NCBI GenBank assembly: GCA_965246915.1 | Contig: CBDFGB010000025.1 | Location: forward strand, 62,001 to 126,000 | Source of the DNA: CAVRQM01 sp965246915 | Lineage (GTDB): Bacteria; Pseudomonadota; Alphaproteobacteria; Acetobacterales; Acetobacteraceae | DNA length: 64,000 bases | Direction: 5' to 3' | Shown here: positions 17,165-24,856 of the stretch, piece after piece | Layout of the letters: each line of letters opens with the position of its first letter | How positions within the stretch are numbered: the first letter of the stretch is position 1 | Position numbers and translations under genes: made by a program | Notes under the pieces: model-generated | What the model saw: only the letters and a program-made list of their open reading frames with translations | Database searches by the model: none | Told to the model about the DNA's origin: nothing

Positions 17165-17451
17165 AAATCTGTCAGGTGGAGGGCACTCTGGTTGCAACCG
17201 CGCGCATCGCCGGCTTACAGAACCGACGGTTGCTGGTGGTCAAGGAGCGCGGTAGCAGCGGCAAGCAGGTGGCGGTTGATCCGGTCGGGTGCAAGCCGGG
17301 CGACTGGGTAATTGCCGTAGGCAGCTCGGCCGCGCGGGACGCCGCTGGCAGCAAGGATTATCCGAGCGACCTCACGATTGTCGGAATTATCGACTACTGG
17401 GATGAGCCGGTTCCCGGCGCGACCTCGAAGGCGATGGTCGATGCAAATTAA
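17161..17451 (+). CDS. csoS4A: Carboxysome shell vertex protein CsoS4A (BMV pentamer)
   Basis: This 96-aa protein has the EutN/CcmL fold and forms pentamers that cap shell vertices. Motifs are GTLVATARIAGLQNRRLLVV, DPVGCKPGDWVIAVGSSAAR and SDLTIVGIIDYWDE. It overlaps csoSCA by ATGA, and csoS4B by 11 bases. Confidence 0.95.
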   Translation: MKICQVEGTLVATARIAGLQNRRLLVVKERGSSGKQVAVDPVGCKPGDWVIAVGSSAARDAAGSKDYPSDLTIVGIIDYWDEPVPGATSKAMVDAN

Positions 17452-17701
17452 CCGTGTCGTGAGCGATCTTGTGACCACCAAGCGCGTCTCCTCGCTTGCG
17501 AACCGGTCACTGCGCGTGGTGGAGGACCATCGTGGCGGCCTTGATGTCGTCGTGGACCCGGTGGGCGCGAAACCGGGCGACTACGTCATAACCATCGGCT
17601 ACTCGGCCGCGCGTGCAGCGGCGGGGAACCCGAATATCACGACCGATCTGACCATCGGCGGCATCATTGACCACTGGGACGAGGAGCGCTGGCGTAGCTA
17701 A
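17441..17701 (+). CDS. csoS4B: Carboxysome shell vertex protein CsoS4B (BMV pentamer)
   Basis: This 86-aa paralogue of CsoS4A is recognised by SLANRSLRVVEDHRGGL, DPVGAKPGDYVITIGYSAAR and TTDLTIGGIIDHWDEE. ATG 17441 lies inside the end of csoS4A, so translation is probably coupled and kept low, in keeping with the few vertices per shell. Confidence 0.95.
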   Translation: MQINRVVSDLVTTKRVSSLANRSLRVVEDHRGGLDVVVDPVGAKPGDYVITIGYSAARAAAGNPNITTDLTIGGIIDHWDEERWRS

Positions 17702-17780
17702 GAAAGCACAGCAAGCCGACGCTTGGGTTCGGCAACAGACGAACGTTCCATAACAAGTCATTTCTTGGAGGAGACCTACG

Positions 17781-18128
17781 ATGGCGAATGAGAAGATGGG
17801 AATTGCACTCGGCATGATCGAGACGCGCGGCCTGGTGCCCGCGATCGAGGCGGCGGATGCCATGACGAAAGCCTCGGAAGTGCGTCTGATCGGGCGCCAA
17901 TTTGTGGGTGGCGGCTACGTCACGGTACTGGTGCGCGGTGAGACTGGCGCGGTGAACGCGGCGGTGCGCGCCGGTGCGGATGCATGCGAGCGTGTCGGCG
18001 ATGGTCTGGCCGCGGCCCACATCATCGCGCGGCCGCATCAGGAAGTGGAGCAGGTGCTGCCAACCCCCGAGATGACGCGCATCGACCAGGACATGTCGAG
18101 CCCGCAACGCATCGCGGCGGGGGAGTAG
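17781..18128 (+). CDS. csoS1: Carboxysome shell hexamer CsoS1, copy 1
   Basis: This 115-aa BMC-H protein tiles the shell facets. It has GIALGMIETRGLVPAIEAAD, KASEVRLIGRQFVGGGYV and the RAGADACERVGDGLAAAHII helix. A strong GGAGGAG ribosome site 9 bases before the ATG suits very high expression. It is identical to copy 2 from about residue 7 to the pore-facing core end, but has a longer, different tail after VLPTPEMTR. Confidence 0.96.
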   Translation: MANEKMGIALGMIETRGLVPAIEAADAMTKASEVRLIGRQFVGGGYVTVLVRGETGAVNAAVRAGADACERVGDGLAAAHIIARPHQEVEQVLPTPEMTRIDQDMSSPQRIAAGE

Positions 18129-18161
18129 GCCCCGAGCGACTGATCCGAATGAAGCTTTGGT

Positions 18162-18176
18162 CGCTCCTTCGGAGCG
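18162..18176 (+). other. Short perfect stem-loop between the two csoS1 genes
   Basis: CGCTCC-TTC-GGAGCG forms a 6-base-pair stem with a UUC loop, in the 116-base spacer between the two csoS1 copies. There is no following T-run, so it is not a standard terminator. It could be a processing or stabilising hairpin. Confidence 0.4.
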
Positions 18177-18244
18177 TCGAGCTCAGTTTGTCTCGAAGTC
18201 AAGCGTGCATCTTGGAAATTTGACAAGCGAAAGGATAATACAAG

Positions 18245-18574
18245 ATGGCCAGTGAACGATTCGGAATTGCGCTCGGCATGATCGAGACGCGCGGGCTGGT
18301 GCCGGCAATCGAGGCGGCCGACGCGATGACGAAAGCCTCCGAGGTGCGCCTGATCGGGCGCCAGTTCGTCGGCGGTGGTTACGTGACGGTGTTGGTGCGT
18401 GGCGAGACCGGTGCAGTGAACGCGGCCGTGCGTGCGGGCGCCGACGCATGCGAGCGCGTGGGCGACGGTCTGGCGGCCGCGCACATCATTGCGAGGCCAC
18501 ACCAGGAAGTGGAACAGATTCTACCGCGCTATCCCGAGGGCGACCTGCTGATCTCGGAAGTGGCCGCGCAGTAG
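18245..18574 (+). CDS. csoS1: Carboxysome shell hexamer CsoS1, copy 2
   Basis: This 109-aa BMC-H shell protein is the same as copy 1 across the core, while the C-terminus reads QILPRYPEGDLLISEVAAQ. The genes differ at many synonymous positions, so this is not a recent duplication. An AAAGGA site precedes the ATG. Confidence 0.96.
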   Translation: MASERFGIALGMIETRGLVPAIEAADAMTKASEVRLIGRQFVGGGYVTVLVRGETGAVNAAVRAGADACERVGDGLAAAHIIARPHQEVEQILPRYPEGDLLISEVAAQ

Positions 18575-18639
18575 AACGCGCTGTCCCGACGACCAACACG
18601 CGAATGAGCCATCGGCGAGCAAACTGAGGAGAGTGCCAC

Positions 18640-18915
18640 ATGTCGCAGACCCTGGGACTTCCCGACGGCTGGAGGCCGGTACTGCACCCGCCCTCGCTGT
18701 TTCGCCGCTATGAGTTCGCGTCATACGCCGAGACACGAGTGTTCCTCGACAGACTCTCCGCGCTGTCGGAGGAGATGGACATGTTTCCCGATTTGGGGTT
18801 TGCAAAGACGTTCGTGAATGTGACGATCCACGGCGTTGGCGGCGAAATGCCCACGGCGTCGGCCATCGAATATGCCAGCCGGGCTGGGGCCCTGGCTAGC
18901 GCGGCGATGCCGTAG
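18640..18915 (+). CDS. Alpha-carboxysome RuBisCO assembly factor (acRAF), PCD-like
   Basis: This 91-aa protein has a pterin-4a-carbinolamine-dehydratase-like fold: LFRRYEFASYAETRVFLDRL, followed by FVNVTIHG and ASAIEYASRAGALA. Carboxysomal members of this family lack dehydratase activity and help form IA RuBisCO assemble. The position just after the csoS1 pair agrees with that role. It starts at ATG 18640 with GAGGAG upstream, and its TAG lies directly against the next gene. Confidence 0.82.
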   Translation: MSQTLGLPDGWRPVLHPPSLFRRYEFASYAETRVFLDRLSALSEEMDMFPDLGFAKTFVNVTIHGVGGEMPTASAIEYASRAGALASAAMP

Positions 18916-19145
18916 TGGGCAAGGCTCAGCAACGGCCAGTGCTGGACGGCGCGCTCCAGCCCGCCGAACGTTCCGGGGTGGCCGCGGCCGAGGGCCTACA
19001 CCAGAACCGAACGAAAGACCAGGCCGGCACCAATGGGTCGGCGTCCTCGACGGACGGCGCGCGGGCTGCCGCAGGGGCGCCCCCACGCATGACGACCGAC
19101 AACCCCTGGCGGCACCTGCATCCCGCCCGGGTATGGCCCGACTAG
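18915..19145 (+). CDS. McdB-like carboxysome-positioning adaptor candidate
   Basis: This 76-aa protein from GTG 18915 overlaps the stop of the acRAF gene by one base. It is low-complexity and polar (Ala, Gln, Gly, Ser), apparently disordered, and ends WRHLHPARVWPD. A disordered body with a C-terminal Trp motif, encoded in a carboxysome operon, matches alpha-type McdB, which tethers carboxysomes to the ParA-like ATPase McdA. No McdA gene is in the window. The call rests on composition, tail and context, so it is tentative. Confidence 0.55.
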   Translation: MGKAQQRPVLDGALQPAERSGVAAAEGLHQNRTKDQAGTNGSASSTDGARAAAGAPPRMTTDNPWRHLHPARVWPD

Positions 19146-19163
19146 GGCCTGGCGGACACGCAA

Positions 19164-20123
19164 ATGCGGTTGCCGATCGTCGACGTTGCAGCCGCCATCG
19201 TGCAAGCGGCCGATGGACGGGTTCTGCTTGCGCAACGCACGGCACGTCAGGTGGCCGCCGGTTTCTGGGAGTTGCCTGGCGGTAAGATAGATCCAGGCGA
19301 AACGGCACCCGATGCCGCGCTGCGGGAACTCGGGGAGGAAGTCGGAATCGTTCCGCACGCTCTGCGCCGATGGACGAGCTATGAGCATGCGTTCCGCACG
19401 AAGCGTGTGCGGCTCCACTTCTTTCGTGTCTCGAGCTGGGACGGTAGCCCTCAGGGGCGAGAGGGCCAGCGGCTCGCTTGGGTGGACCCAGCCAAGCCGT
19501 CGGTCGGGCCGCTGCTGCCGAGCAACGTCCGAGTGCTGTCGGCACTTGGACTGCCGCCACTGTGCGCGGTGGTGCGCGCGTCGGATCATGACGGTCCCGA
19601 AGGTGTCCTCGCCGCGCTCCCATCTATTTTGGCAACGGGCGCGCGGCTGCTTCGACTTTGCGAGACCCGCATGGCGCCCGACCAGCGCATAGGCTTCGCA
19701 AGGCGGGCGGCCGAGGCCGTCCGGCCGCATGGAGCGCGCGTTCTGCTGGACGGCAGGGCGCTGAACCCGGAGCGTGCCGGCGTCGACGGCGTGCACGCCA
19801 CGCGCCCGGAACTGCATCGCTGCGCCACCCGGCCGGAATCGGGGCTCTGGTCGGCGACTTGCCAAGATGGCGCGGACCTCGCGCGTGCCACGGCTTTGGG
19901 GGCTGACATGGCCTTCCTTTCGCCCGTTCAGGCCTGTCGCGAGCTGCCCCTGCGGCCGCCGCTCGGCTGGGACGAATTCGCCCGACTGGTCCGGTCGTGT
20001 CCCATCCCCGTCTACGCCCAAGGCGGACTGTCGCTGGATTGCCTCGATCACGCCCTTGCCGTCGGCGCCGCAGGCATCGCCTGCCCGGCCACCGTTCTGA
20101 TAGATCATCGCCGCCTTCATTGA
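19164..20123 (+). CDS. Nudix hydrolase fused to a thiamine-phosphate-synthase-like domain
   Basis: The first 130 residues are a MutT-type Nudix domain with the full box GGKIDPGETAPDAALRELGE followed by EVGI, and a DVAAAIV...VLLAQR start. From about residue 150 to the end is a ThiE/TenI-like TIM barrel with GVDGVHAT, ATCQDGADLARATALGAD, FLSPV and PVYAQGGLS. This fusion is known in gammaproteobacteria. The ThiE half has lost the usual QLR/K phosphate-side signature (RLLRLCETR instead). It stands between shell and DIC-pump genes, on the same strand with short spacers. It is probably a nucleotide or metabolite sanitiser. Confidence 0.88.
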   Translation: MRLPIVDVAAAIVQAADGRVLLAQRTARQVAAGFWELPGGKIDPGETAPDAALRELGEEVGIVPHALRRWTSYEHAFRTKRVRLHFFRVSSWDGSPQGREGQRLAWVDPAKPSVGPLLPSNVRVLSALGLPPLCAVVRASDHDGPEGVLAALPSILATGARLLRLCETRMAPDQRIGFARRAAEAVRPHGARVLLDGRALNPERAGVDGVHATRPELHRCATRPESGLWSATCQDGADLARATALGADMAFLSPVQACRELPLRPPLGWDEFARLVRSCPIPVYAQGGLSLDCLDHALAVGAAGIACPATVLIDHRRLH

Positions 20124-20139
20124 CCCCAAGCCTCTGGAG

Positions 20140-21777
20140 ATGTGGATGTCGTCGACGCTGCTGTTCGTGGCCACGATTGGTCCTCTCGTCCTGGCCTGCG
20201 TCGGGGCCGCCGCAGTCAGCCGGCGGACCGTGCCCATCGCGAGCGTCAATCGCGCGGCCATCGGCGCCGCTTTGCTCACGCTTGCGACCGCCATCGTCAC
20301 CGCCTGGCTCATCGTCGTGAATGGCAGCGCGCATTCTCCGCTGATCGGCATCGGGGGAATCGGCTTCAGCGTGTATGCGGACCGGCTGACGGCGGCGATG
20401 TTCTGCCTCGTCTCGTTCATCGGGGTGATCGTTGTGACTTACAGCCAGAACTACATGGCGGGAGATCCCGGTCATGCGAGGTTCATTGGACTGCTGTGCC
20501 TGACATTATCGGCTGTTCTCATGGTAATTCTGTCGGGCAACCTGTTCCAGTTTGCCATTGCCTGGTTCGCGACCAGCCTGGGGCTGCACCAATTGCTGGT
20601 GTTCTATCCGGAGCGTCCGGCGGCGCTGCTCGCGGCGCGCAAGAAATTCATCGCAAGCCGTGCCGGTGATATGTGCCTCTTGATCGCCGTCGCGCTGCTC
20701 TATCGTATGGTCGGCAGCCTCGAATACTCCGCCATTTTTGAGACCGCGCGGATACTGCCGGCCGCCTCCGGAGCCATCGACGGCTTGCACCTCGTGGCCC
20801 TTCTGCTGGTCGCGACGGCCATGTTGAAGTCAGCACAATTCCCGCTGCATGGCTGGCTCATCGAAGTCATGGAGACGCCCACGCCCGTCTCCGCGCTCCT
20901 CCACGCCGGAATCATCAACGCGGGCGGTTTTCTCGTGCTGCGCTTCGCGGACGTCATCGCGCTTTCCGTCCCGGCTCTCGACACTCTTGCGATCGTCGGG
21001 GGGCTTACGGCGCTGTTCGGCTCCGTCGTCATGCTGACGCAGACATCGATCAAGGTATCGCTGGCCTATTCGACGATCGCGCAGATGGGCTTCATGATGC
21101 TGGAGTGCGGCCTTGGCGCGTTTTCTGCGGCGTTTCTTCACATCCTGGCGCACTCGCTCTATAAGGCGCACGCCTTTCTCTCGTCAGGCAGCGTGATTGA
21201 CATCGCGAGGGGCTCCTGGACTCCGAGCGTGGTTGGCAAGCCGCATCCAGCGCGATTGATTATCGCCATCGGCGGCGTGCTGGTGGTCACCTTCGCGGTC
21301 AGTCGCGTGTTCGGTGCCACGCTGACTGAAAAGCCCGGCGTGTTCGCGCTTGGCGCGGTGTTGGTCATCAGTCTGATCCACATGGTCGCCAGTTCGATCG
21401 ATGAGCGCCCGAACGCCTACGTGATTGGCCGTACTCTCTTGCTGGCCGCTGGCGTCGTCGGCCTCTACTTCGCGCTGCAGCAGGCCACGGAAATCGCGTT
21501 TGCCGGTGCCCTGCCGGTTACCCATGCGGTGCGCGGCCCGGCCGGCGTCGCCATCGTCACGCTGGTGGTGCTGTCGTTTGCCATCGTCGTCTTCCTGCAA
21601 GGCATTCTCCCCGGCCGGGCGCTCGAACCGAGATGGCAAGCAGTTTATGCCCACGTCGCGAACGGGCTGTATGTCAATACGATCGCCAACCGGCTGGTGC
21701 TGCGCTTCTGGCCCAGCCGGCCAAAAATCGCGACTGTTTCAATCGCGACCTCGCTGCAAGCAGGAGCGCGCTCATGA
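20140..21777 (+). CDS. dabB: DAB inorganic-carbon transporter, membrane subunit DabB
   Basis: This 545-aa polytopic membrane protein is of the NuoL/Mrp antiporter family: FAIAWFATSLGLHQLLVFY, AMLKSAQFPLHGWLIEVMET, TPVSALLHAGIINAGGFLVL and LAYSTIAQMGFMML. The antiporter Lys and His residues needed for ion movement are present. It is translationally coupled to dabA by ATGA, so the pair forms the DAB complex, which uses an ion gradient to drive unidirectional hydration of CO2. The start is ATG 20140 or the second ATG at 20146, which has the better spacing to CTGGAG. Confidence 0.93.
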   Translation: MWMSSTLLFVATIGPLVLACVGAAAVSRRTVPIASVNRAAIGAALLTLATAIVTAWLIVVNGSAHSPLIGIGGIGFSVYADRLTAAMFCLVSFIGVIVVTYSQNYMAGDPGHARFIGLLCLTLSAVLMVILSGNLFQFAIAWFATSLGLHQLLVFYPERPAALLAARKKFIASRAGDMCLLIAVALLYRMVGSLEYSAIFETARILPAASGAIDGLHLVALLLVATAMLKSAQFPLHGWLIEVMETPTPVSALLHAGIINAGGFLVLRFADVIALSVPALDTLAIVGGLTALFGSVVMLTQTSIKVSLAYSTIAQMGFMMLECGLGAFSAAFLHILAHSLYKAHAFLSSGSVIDIARGSWTPSVVGKPHPARLIIAIGGVLVVTFAVSRVFGATLTEKPGVFALGAVLVISLIHMVASSIDERPNAYVIGRTLLLAAGVVGLYFALQQATEIAFAGALPVTHAVRGPAGVAIVTLVVLSFAIVVFLQGILPGRALEPRWQAVYAHVANGLYVNTIANRLVLRFWPSRPKIATVSIATSLQAGARS

Positions 21778-24317
21778 GCAGCATACTAGACGTTTCCAAA
21801 AACGCGTCACCTGACGCGGCTAGCATCGACGGCAGAGCCGCGATGCAGGCGGCCATCTCCGGGGCCTGCCGCCGTATTGCACCACTCTGGCCGCTCAAGA
21901 ACTTTGTCGCGGTCAATCCGTTCCTTGGCTTCAGCAGCCAGAGTTTCTATGCGACGTGTGCGACATTGCATCGTGTTGCCAGAATAGAGATGCTGATGCC
22001 ACGTCGATACTACCGCGACGCCGTTCGCACCGGTGTGATCGAGGAACAAGATATCGCCGCCGCCTTGGCCGCGTGCCCGCCCGACTGGAACGCGCCAAAG
22101 ACGGTGGACGACCTCAAGATGGCGTTGTCGCGCGATGCGGCTCAGAAGGCCAAGCATCCCGCCGTGGTCGCCACGGTCGCGGAAGTCCTCGACTCGCTTG
22201 CCGCCGGCGACAGGCTCGCGTCCCGTACCGCGTTTATGACCGACGAGATCTCGAAATGGTGCGCCGCGTATTTCGACGAGGGTCAGTCCGTGTGGCGTCT
22301 GCCCGCACGTGGGCTGCGGCCCTACGCCGCCTGGCGCTGCGCCATGCGGCACGACATGAACCCCGAAGCAATGGGAATCAGAGGGTTCCGTGCACTCGTC
22401 GGTCGGCTGCCCGACGATCCAGCCACAGCCATCGGCGAGGTGATGGATCTCATCGGCGTACCCGCCCGTGCCATGGAAGACTATCTTCATCAGGCGCTGC
22501 TCGACATCGGGGGCTGGGCGGCCTACGCCCGCTACATCGTCTGGAATGCAGAACTCGCGGGTGAGCCGGACGACACGTTGGTCCAACTTCTCGCGATCCG
22601 CGTGGTTTGGGGATATGCGCTTTTCGTTCAACGCACTGATCCGACCTTCAAGGCGGCGTGGCGGCATGCGATGGCGGATGCCGCGATGCAGCCGTTGGAT
22701 GAGCGGCTGGGCGAGGATGTGGATCTCTGTGTCGACATGATCCTGCAGGAGGCATTTGACTACGCTCATCAGCGCCGTTTGCTTGCCCGACTGCTGCTGC
22801 GCCCGCGGGATGTGCTCACGTCGTCGCGTCCTGCCCTGCAGGCGGCATTCTGTATCGACGTCAGATCGGAAGTCTATCGTCGGGCGCTGGAGACGGTTCG
22901 ATCGGATGCAGAGACTCTGGGCTTCGCCGGGTTCTTTGGCTTCCCGGTCGAATACGTCCCGATAGGATATGTAAAGGGCCGCGCCCATTGTCCGGTGTTG
23001 CTCCGACCGGCATTTACCGTATGCGAAAGCGTCACGTCCGCGACAGAGGAGGAAAACGCCACCTTTCTGGATCTGCGCGTCCTGCGGCGGCGCGTCGCAA
23101 AGGTCTGGAAAGGGTTCAAGCTTTCGGCGGTCACGTCGTTCGTCTATGTCGAAACGGCGGGACTGTTCTTTGCAAGCAAGATCCTCAGCGACAGCCTTGG
23201 CCTTACCCGCACCGTGAAAGACCCGAACACGGATGGGCTGGATGCCGACGTCATCAGCCGCCTCGGGCCGGAGATTGAGCCTCGCGTGGTCGGGGGCCGG
23301 CGTACGGGATTCGACCCCGAGCAGCGCGTGGCGATGGCAGAGGCGGTGTTGCGCGGCATGTCGATGACCAAGGAGTTTGCCCGGCTCGTCTTGCTGGCCG
23401 GCCACGGCAGCACAACCGTGAACAACCCCCATGCCTCCGGTCTGGATTGCGGTGCGTGCGGCGGCAATACCGGGGAAGCGAACGCGCGGATCGCCGCCGC
23501 CATTCTCAATGACGGCAGCGTGCGTGCCGGTCTGCGCGGCCGCGACATCATCATCCCGGACGACACGTGGTTTCTAGGCTGCCTGCACGACACGACGACG
23601 GACATCGTCAGCATTTTCGACGCCGACGCAGTACCGGCTTCGCACAAGACTGACTTGGCCGCCTGCCAGGAAGCGCTGACGCGGGCAAGCCGTCTGGCGC
23701 GAGTCGAACGGGCGGCGGCACTGGGCATTCCTCGCGACGGAAAGACGGAAAAGCGGGTCCTGACACGCAGCCGAGACTGGGCGCAGGTCCGTCCAGAATG
23801 GGGACTTGCCGGGAACGCCGCGTTCGTCGCCGCCCCTCGAGCGCGTACACGCGGCATCGATCTCGAGGGTCGGGCATTCTTGCACGACTACGACTGGCAC
23901 CGGGACGAAGGCTTCGCCGTGTTGGAACTGATTATGACCGCACCGATGGTCGTCGCGAGTTGGATCAATCTTCAATACTACGGTTCGGTGGTCAACAACC
24001 GGGTGTTTGGCAGCGGCAACAAGGTCTTGCACAATGTCACCGGAGCGATTGGCGTACTCGAAGGCAACGCCGGAGACCTGAAAGTCGGGCTGCCTTGGCA
24101 ATCGGTGCACGACGGCGCCCGTTTCATGCACGAGCCGCTTAGGTTAAAAGTATTGATCGAAGCACCCTTGGAAGCGCTCGAGAGCGTGATTGCCAAGCAC
24201 GAGATGGTGCGCCAACTCGTGGACAATCGATGGGTCCATCTTTTTGCAAGCGAAGACGACGGCCGCACTTATCATCAGTATCAAAAGACCCGGCAATGGG
24301 TGGAAGTGCCGCGTTGA
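21774..24317 (+). CDS. dabA: DAB inorganic-carbon transporter, zinc subunit DabA (DUF2309)
   Basis: This 847-aa soluble or peripheral subunit carries the beta-carbonic-anhydrase-like zinc site. The ligands and catalytic acid are visible: Cys360 and Asp362 in FCIDVRSE, His544 in LAGHGSTT and Cys559 in GLDCGACGG. His and Cys are 15 residues apart, as in the characterised Halothiobacillus DabA. The opening WPLKNFVAVNPF is also family-typical. With DabB it makes bicarbonate in the cytoplasm to feed the carboxysome. Confidence 0.96.
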   Translation: MSSILDVSKNASPDAASIDGRAAMQAAISGACRRIAPLWPLKNFVAVNPFLGFSSQSFYATCATLHRVARIEMLMPRRYYRDAVRTGVIEEQDIAAALAACPPDWNAPKTVDDLKMALSRDAAQKAKHPAVVATVAEVLDSLAAGDRLASRTAFMTDEISKWCAAYFDEGQSVWRLPARGLRPYAAWRCAMRHDMNPEAMGIRGFRALVGRLPDDPATAIGEVMDLIGVPARAMEDYLHQALLDIGGWAAYARYIVWNAELAGEPDDTLVQLLAIRVVWGYALFVQRTDPTFKAAWRHAMADAAMQPLDERLGEDVDLCVDMILQEAFDYAHQRRLLARLLLRPRDVLTSSRPALQAAFCIDVRSEVYRRALETVRSDAETLGFAGFFGFPVEYVPIGYVKGRAHCPVLLRPAFTVCESVTSATEEENATFLDLRVLRRRVAKVWKGFKLSAVTSFVYVETAGLFFASKILSDSLGLTRTVKDPNTDGLDADVISRLGPEIEPRVVGGRRTGFDPEQRVAMAEAVLRGMSMTKEFARLVLLAGHGSTTVNNPHASGLDCGACGGNTGEANARIAAAILNDGSVRAGLRGRDIIIPDDTWFLGCLHDTTTDIVSIFDADAVPASHKTDLAACQEALTRASRLARVERAAALGIPRDGKTEKRVLTRSRDWAQVRPEWGLAGNAAFVAAPRARTRGIDLEGRAFLHDYDWHRDEGFAVLELIMTAPMVVASWINLQYYGSVVNNRVFGSGNKVLHNVTGAIGVLEGNAGDLKVGLPWQSVHDGARFMHEPLRLKVLIEAPLEALESVIAKHEMVRQLVDNRWVHLFASEDDGRTYHQYQKTRQWVEVPR

Positions 24318-24418
24318 GTCTTCTCCGGGTGGCCAGAGCCATCGCCGCTGCGCCGAGGTATGGCAACGATGTAGGCTACATGGCCGCTTGCCGGACCCAC
24401 TGAGAGGTAGGCAAGTCC

Positions 24419-24724
24419 GTGTCGCCTCATCGTTCCGATTTCGAGGTGGAGGTCGAGCGCCGGATTGCCTGGGTGCTTGCGCATCCGGGTGTCACCCCAT
24501 GGGTGAAAGACGCTCTGCGGGCGGCATTGTCCGACGACCCCGTTCTCGCGTCGAACGACGTGGAAATGCTGCGCGAACTGCTGCGTGCGCGTGCCGACGC
24601 GATTGTCGACCGTTGGCTGCGGGTCCCCGATCGTAGCGCCGGATCCGAACAACGGACGGACAGTACTGCGACGCGAGGTGGGCCTCCAGACGCTCGTCGG
24701 GATGGACCTAACGCGGCAAACTAA
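24419..24724 (+). CDS. Hypothetical small protein after dabA
   Basis: This 101-aa protein starts at GTG 24419, preceded by GAGAGG. The first 75 residues look helical and folded: FEVEVERRIAWVLAHPGV, followed by WVKDALRAAL and ELLRARADAIVDRWLRV. The tail is polar and probably disordered. I recognise no family. It lies 101 bases past dabA on the same strand and may belong to the carbon-pump operon. Confidence 0.6.
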   Translation: MSPHRSDFEVEVERRIAWVLAHPGVTPWVKDALRAALSDDPVLASNDVEMLRELLRARADAIVDRWLRVPDRSAGSEQRTDSTATRGGPPDARRDGPNAAN

Positions 24725-24856
24725 GGGCGTGTCGGAGGCGCGCAAGACAGGGCGGTAGCCGCTCGGCCGGTCATTCGCAGGCTTGTCACGAAGCGGCGCG
24801 CTCGGGCAGGCTTTGCATACGTCGATAGGCCAAAGCGAATCCGAGACTCAGAGATC

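Noticed and set aside
20140..21777. Complex I subunit NuoL
   Set aside because: No other nuo genes are nearby, and coupling to dabA identifies it as DabB.
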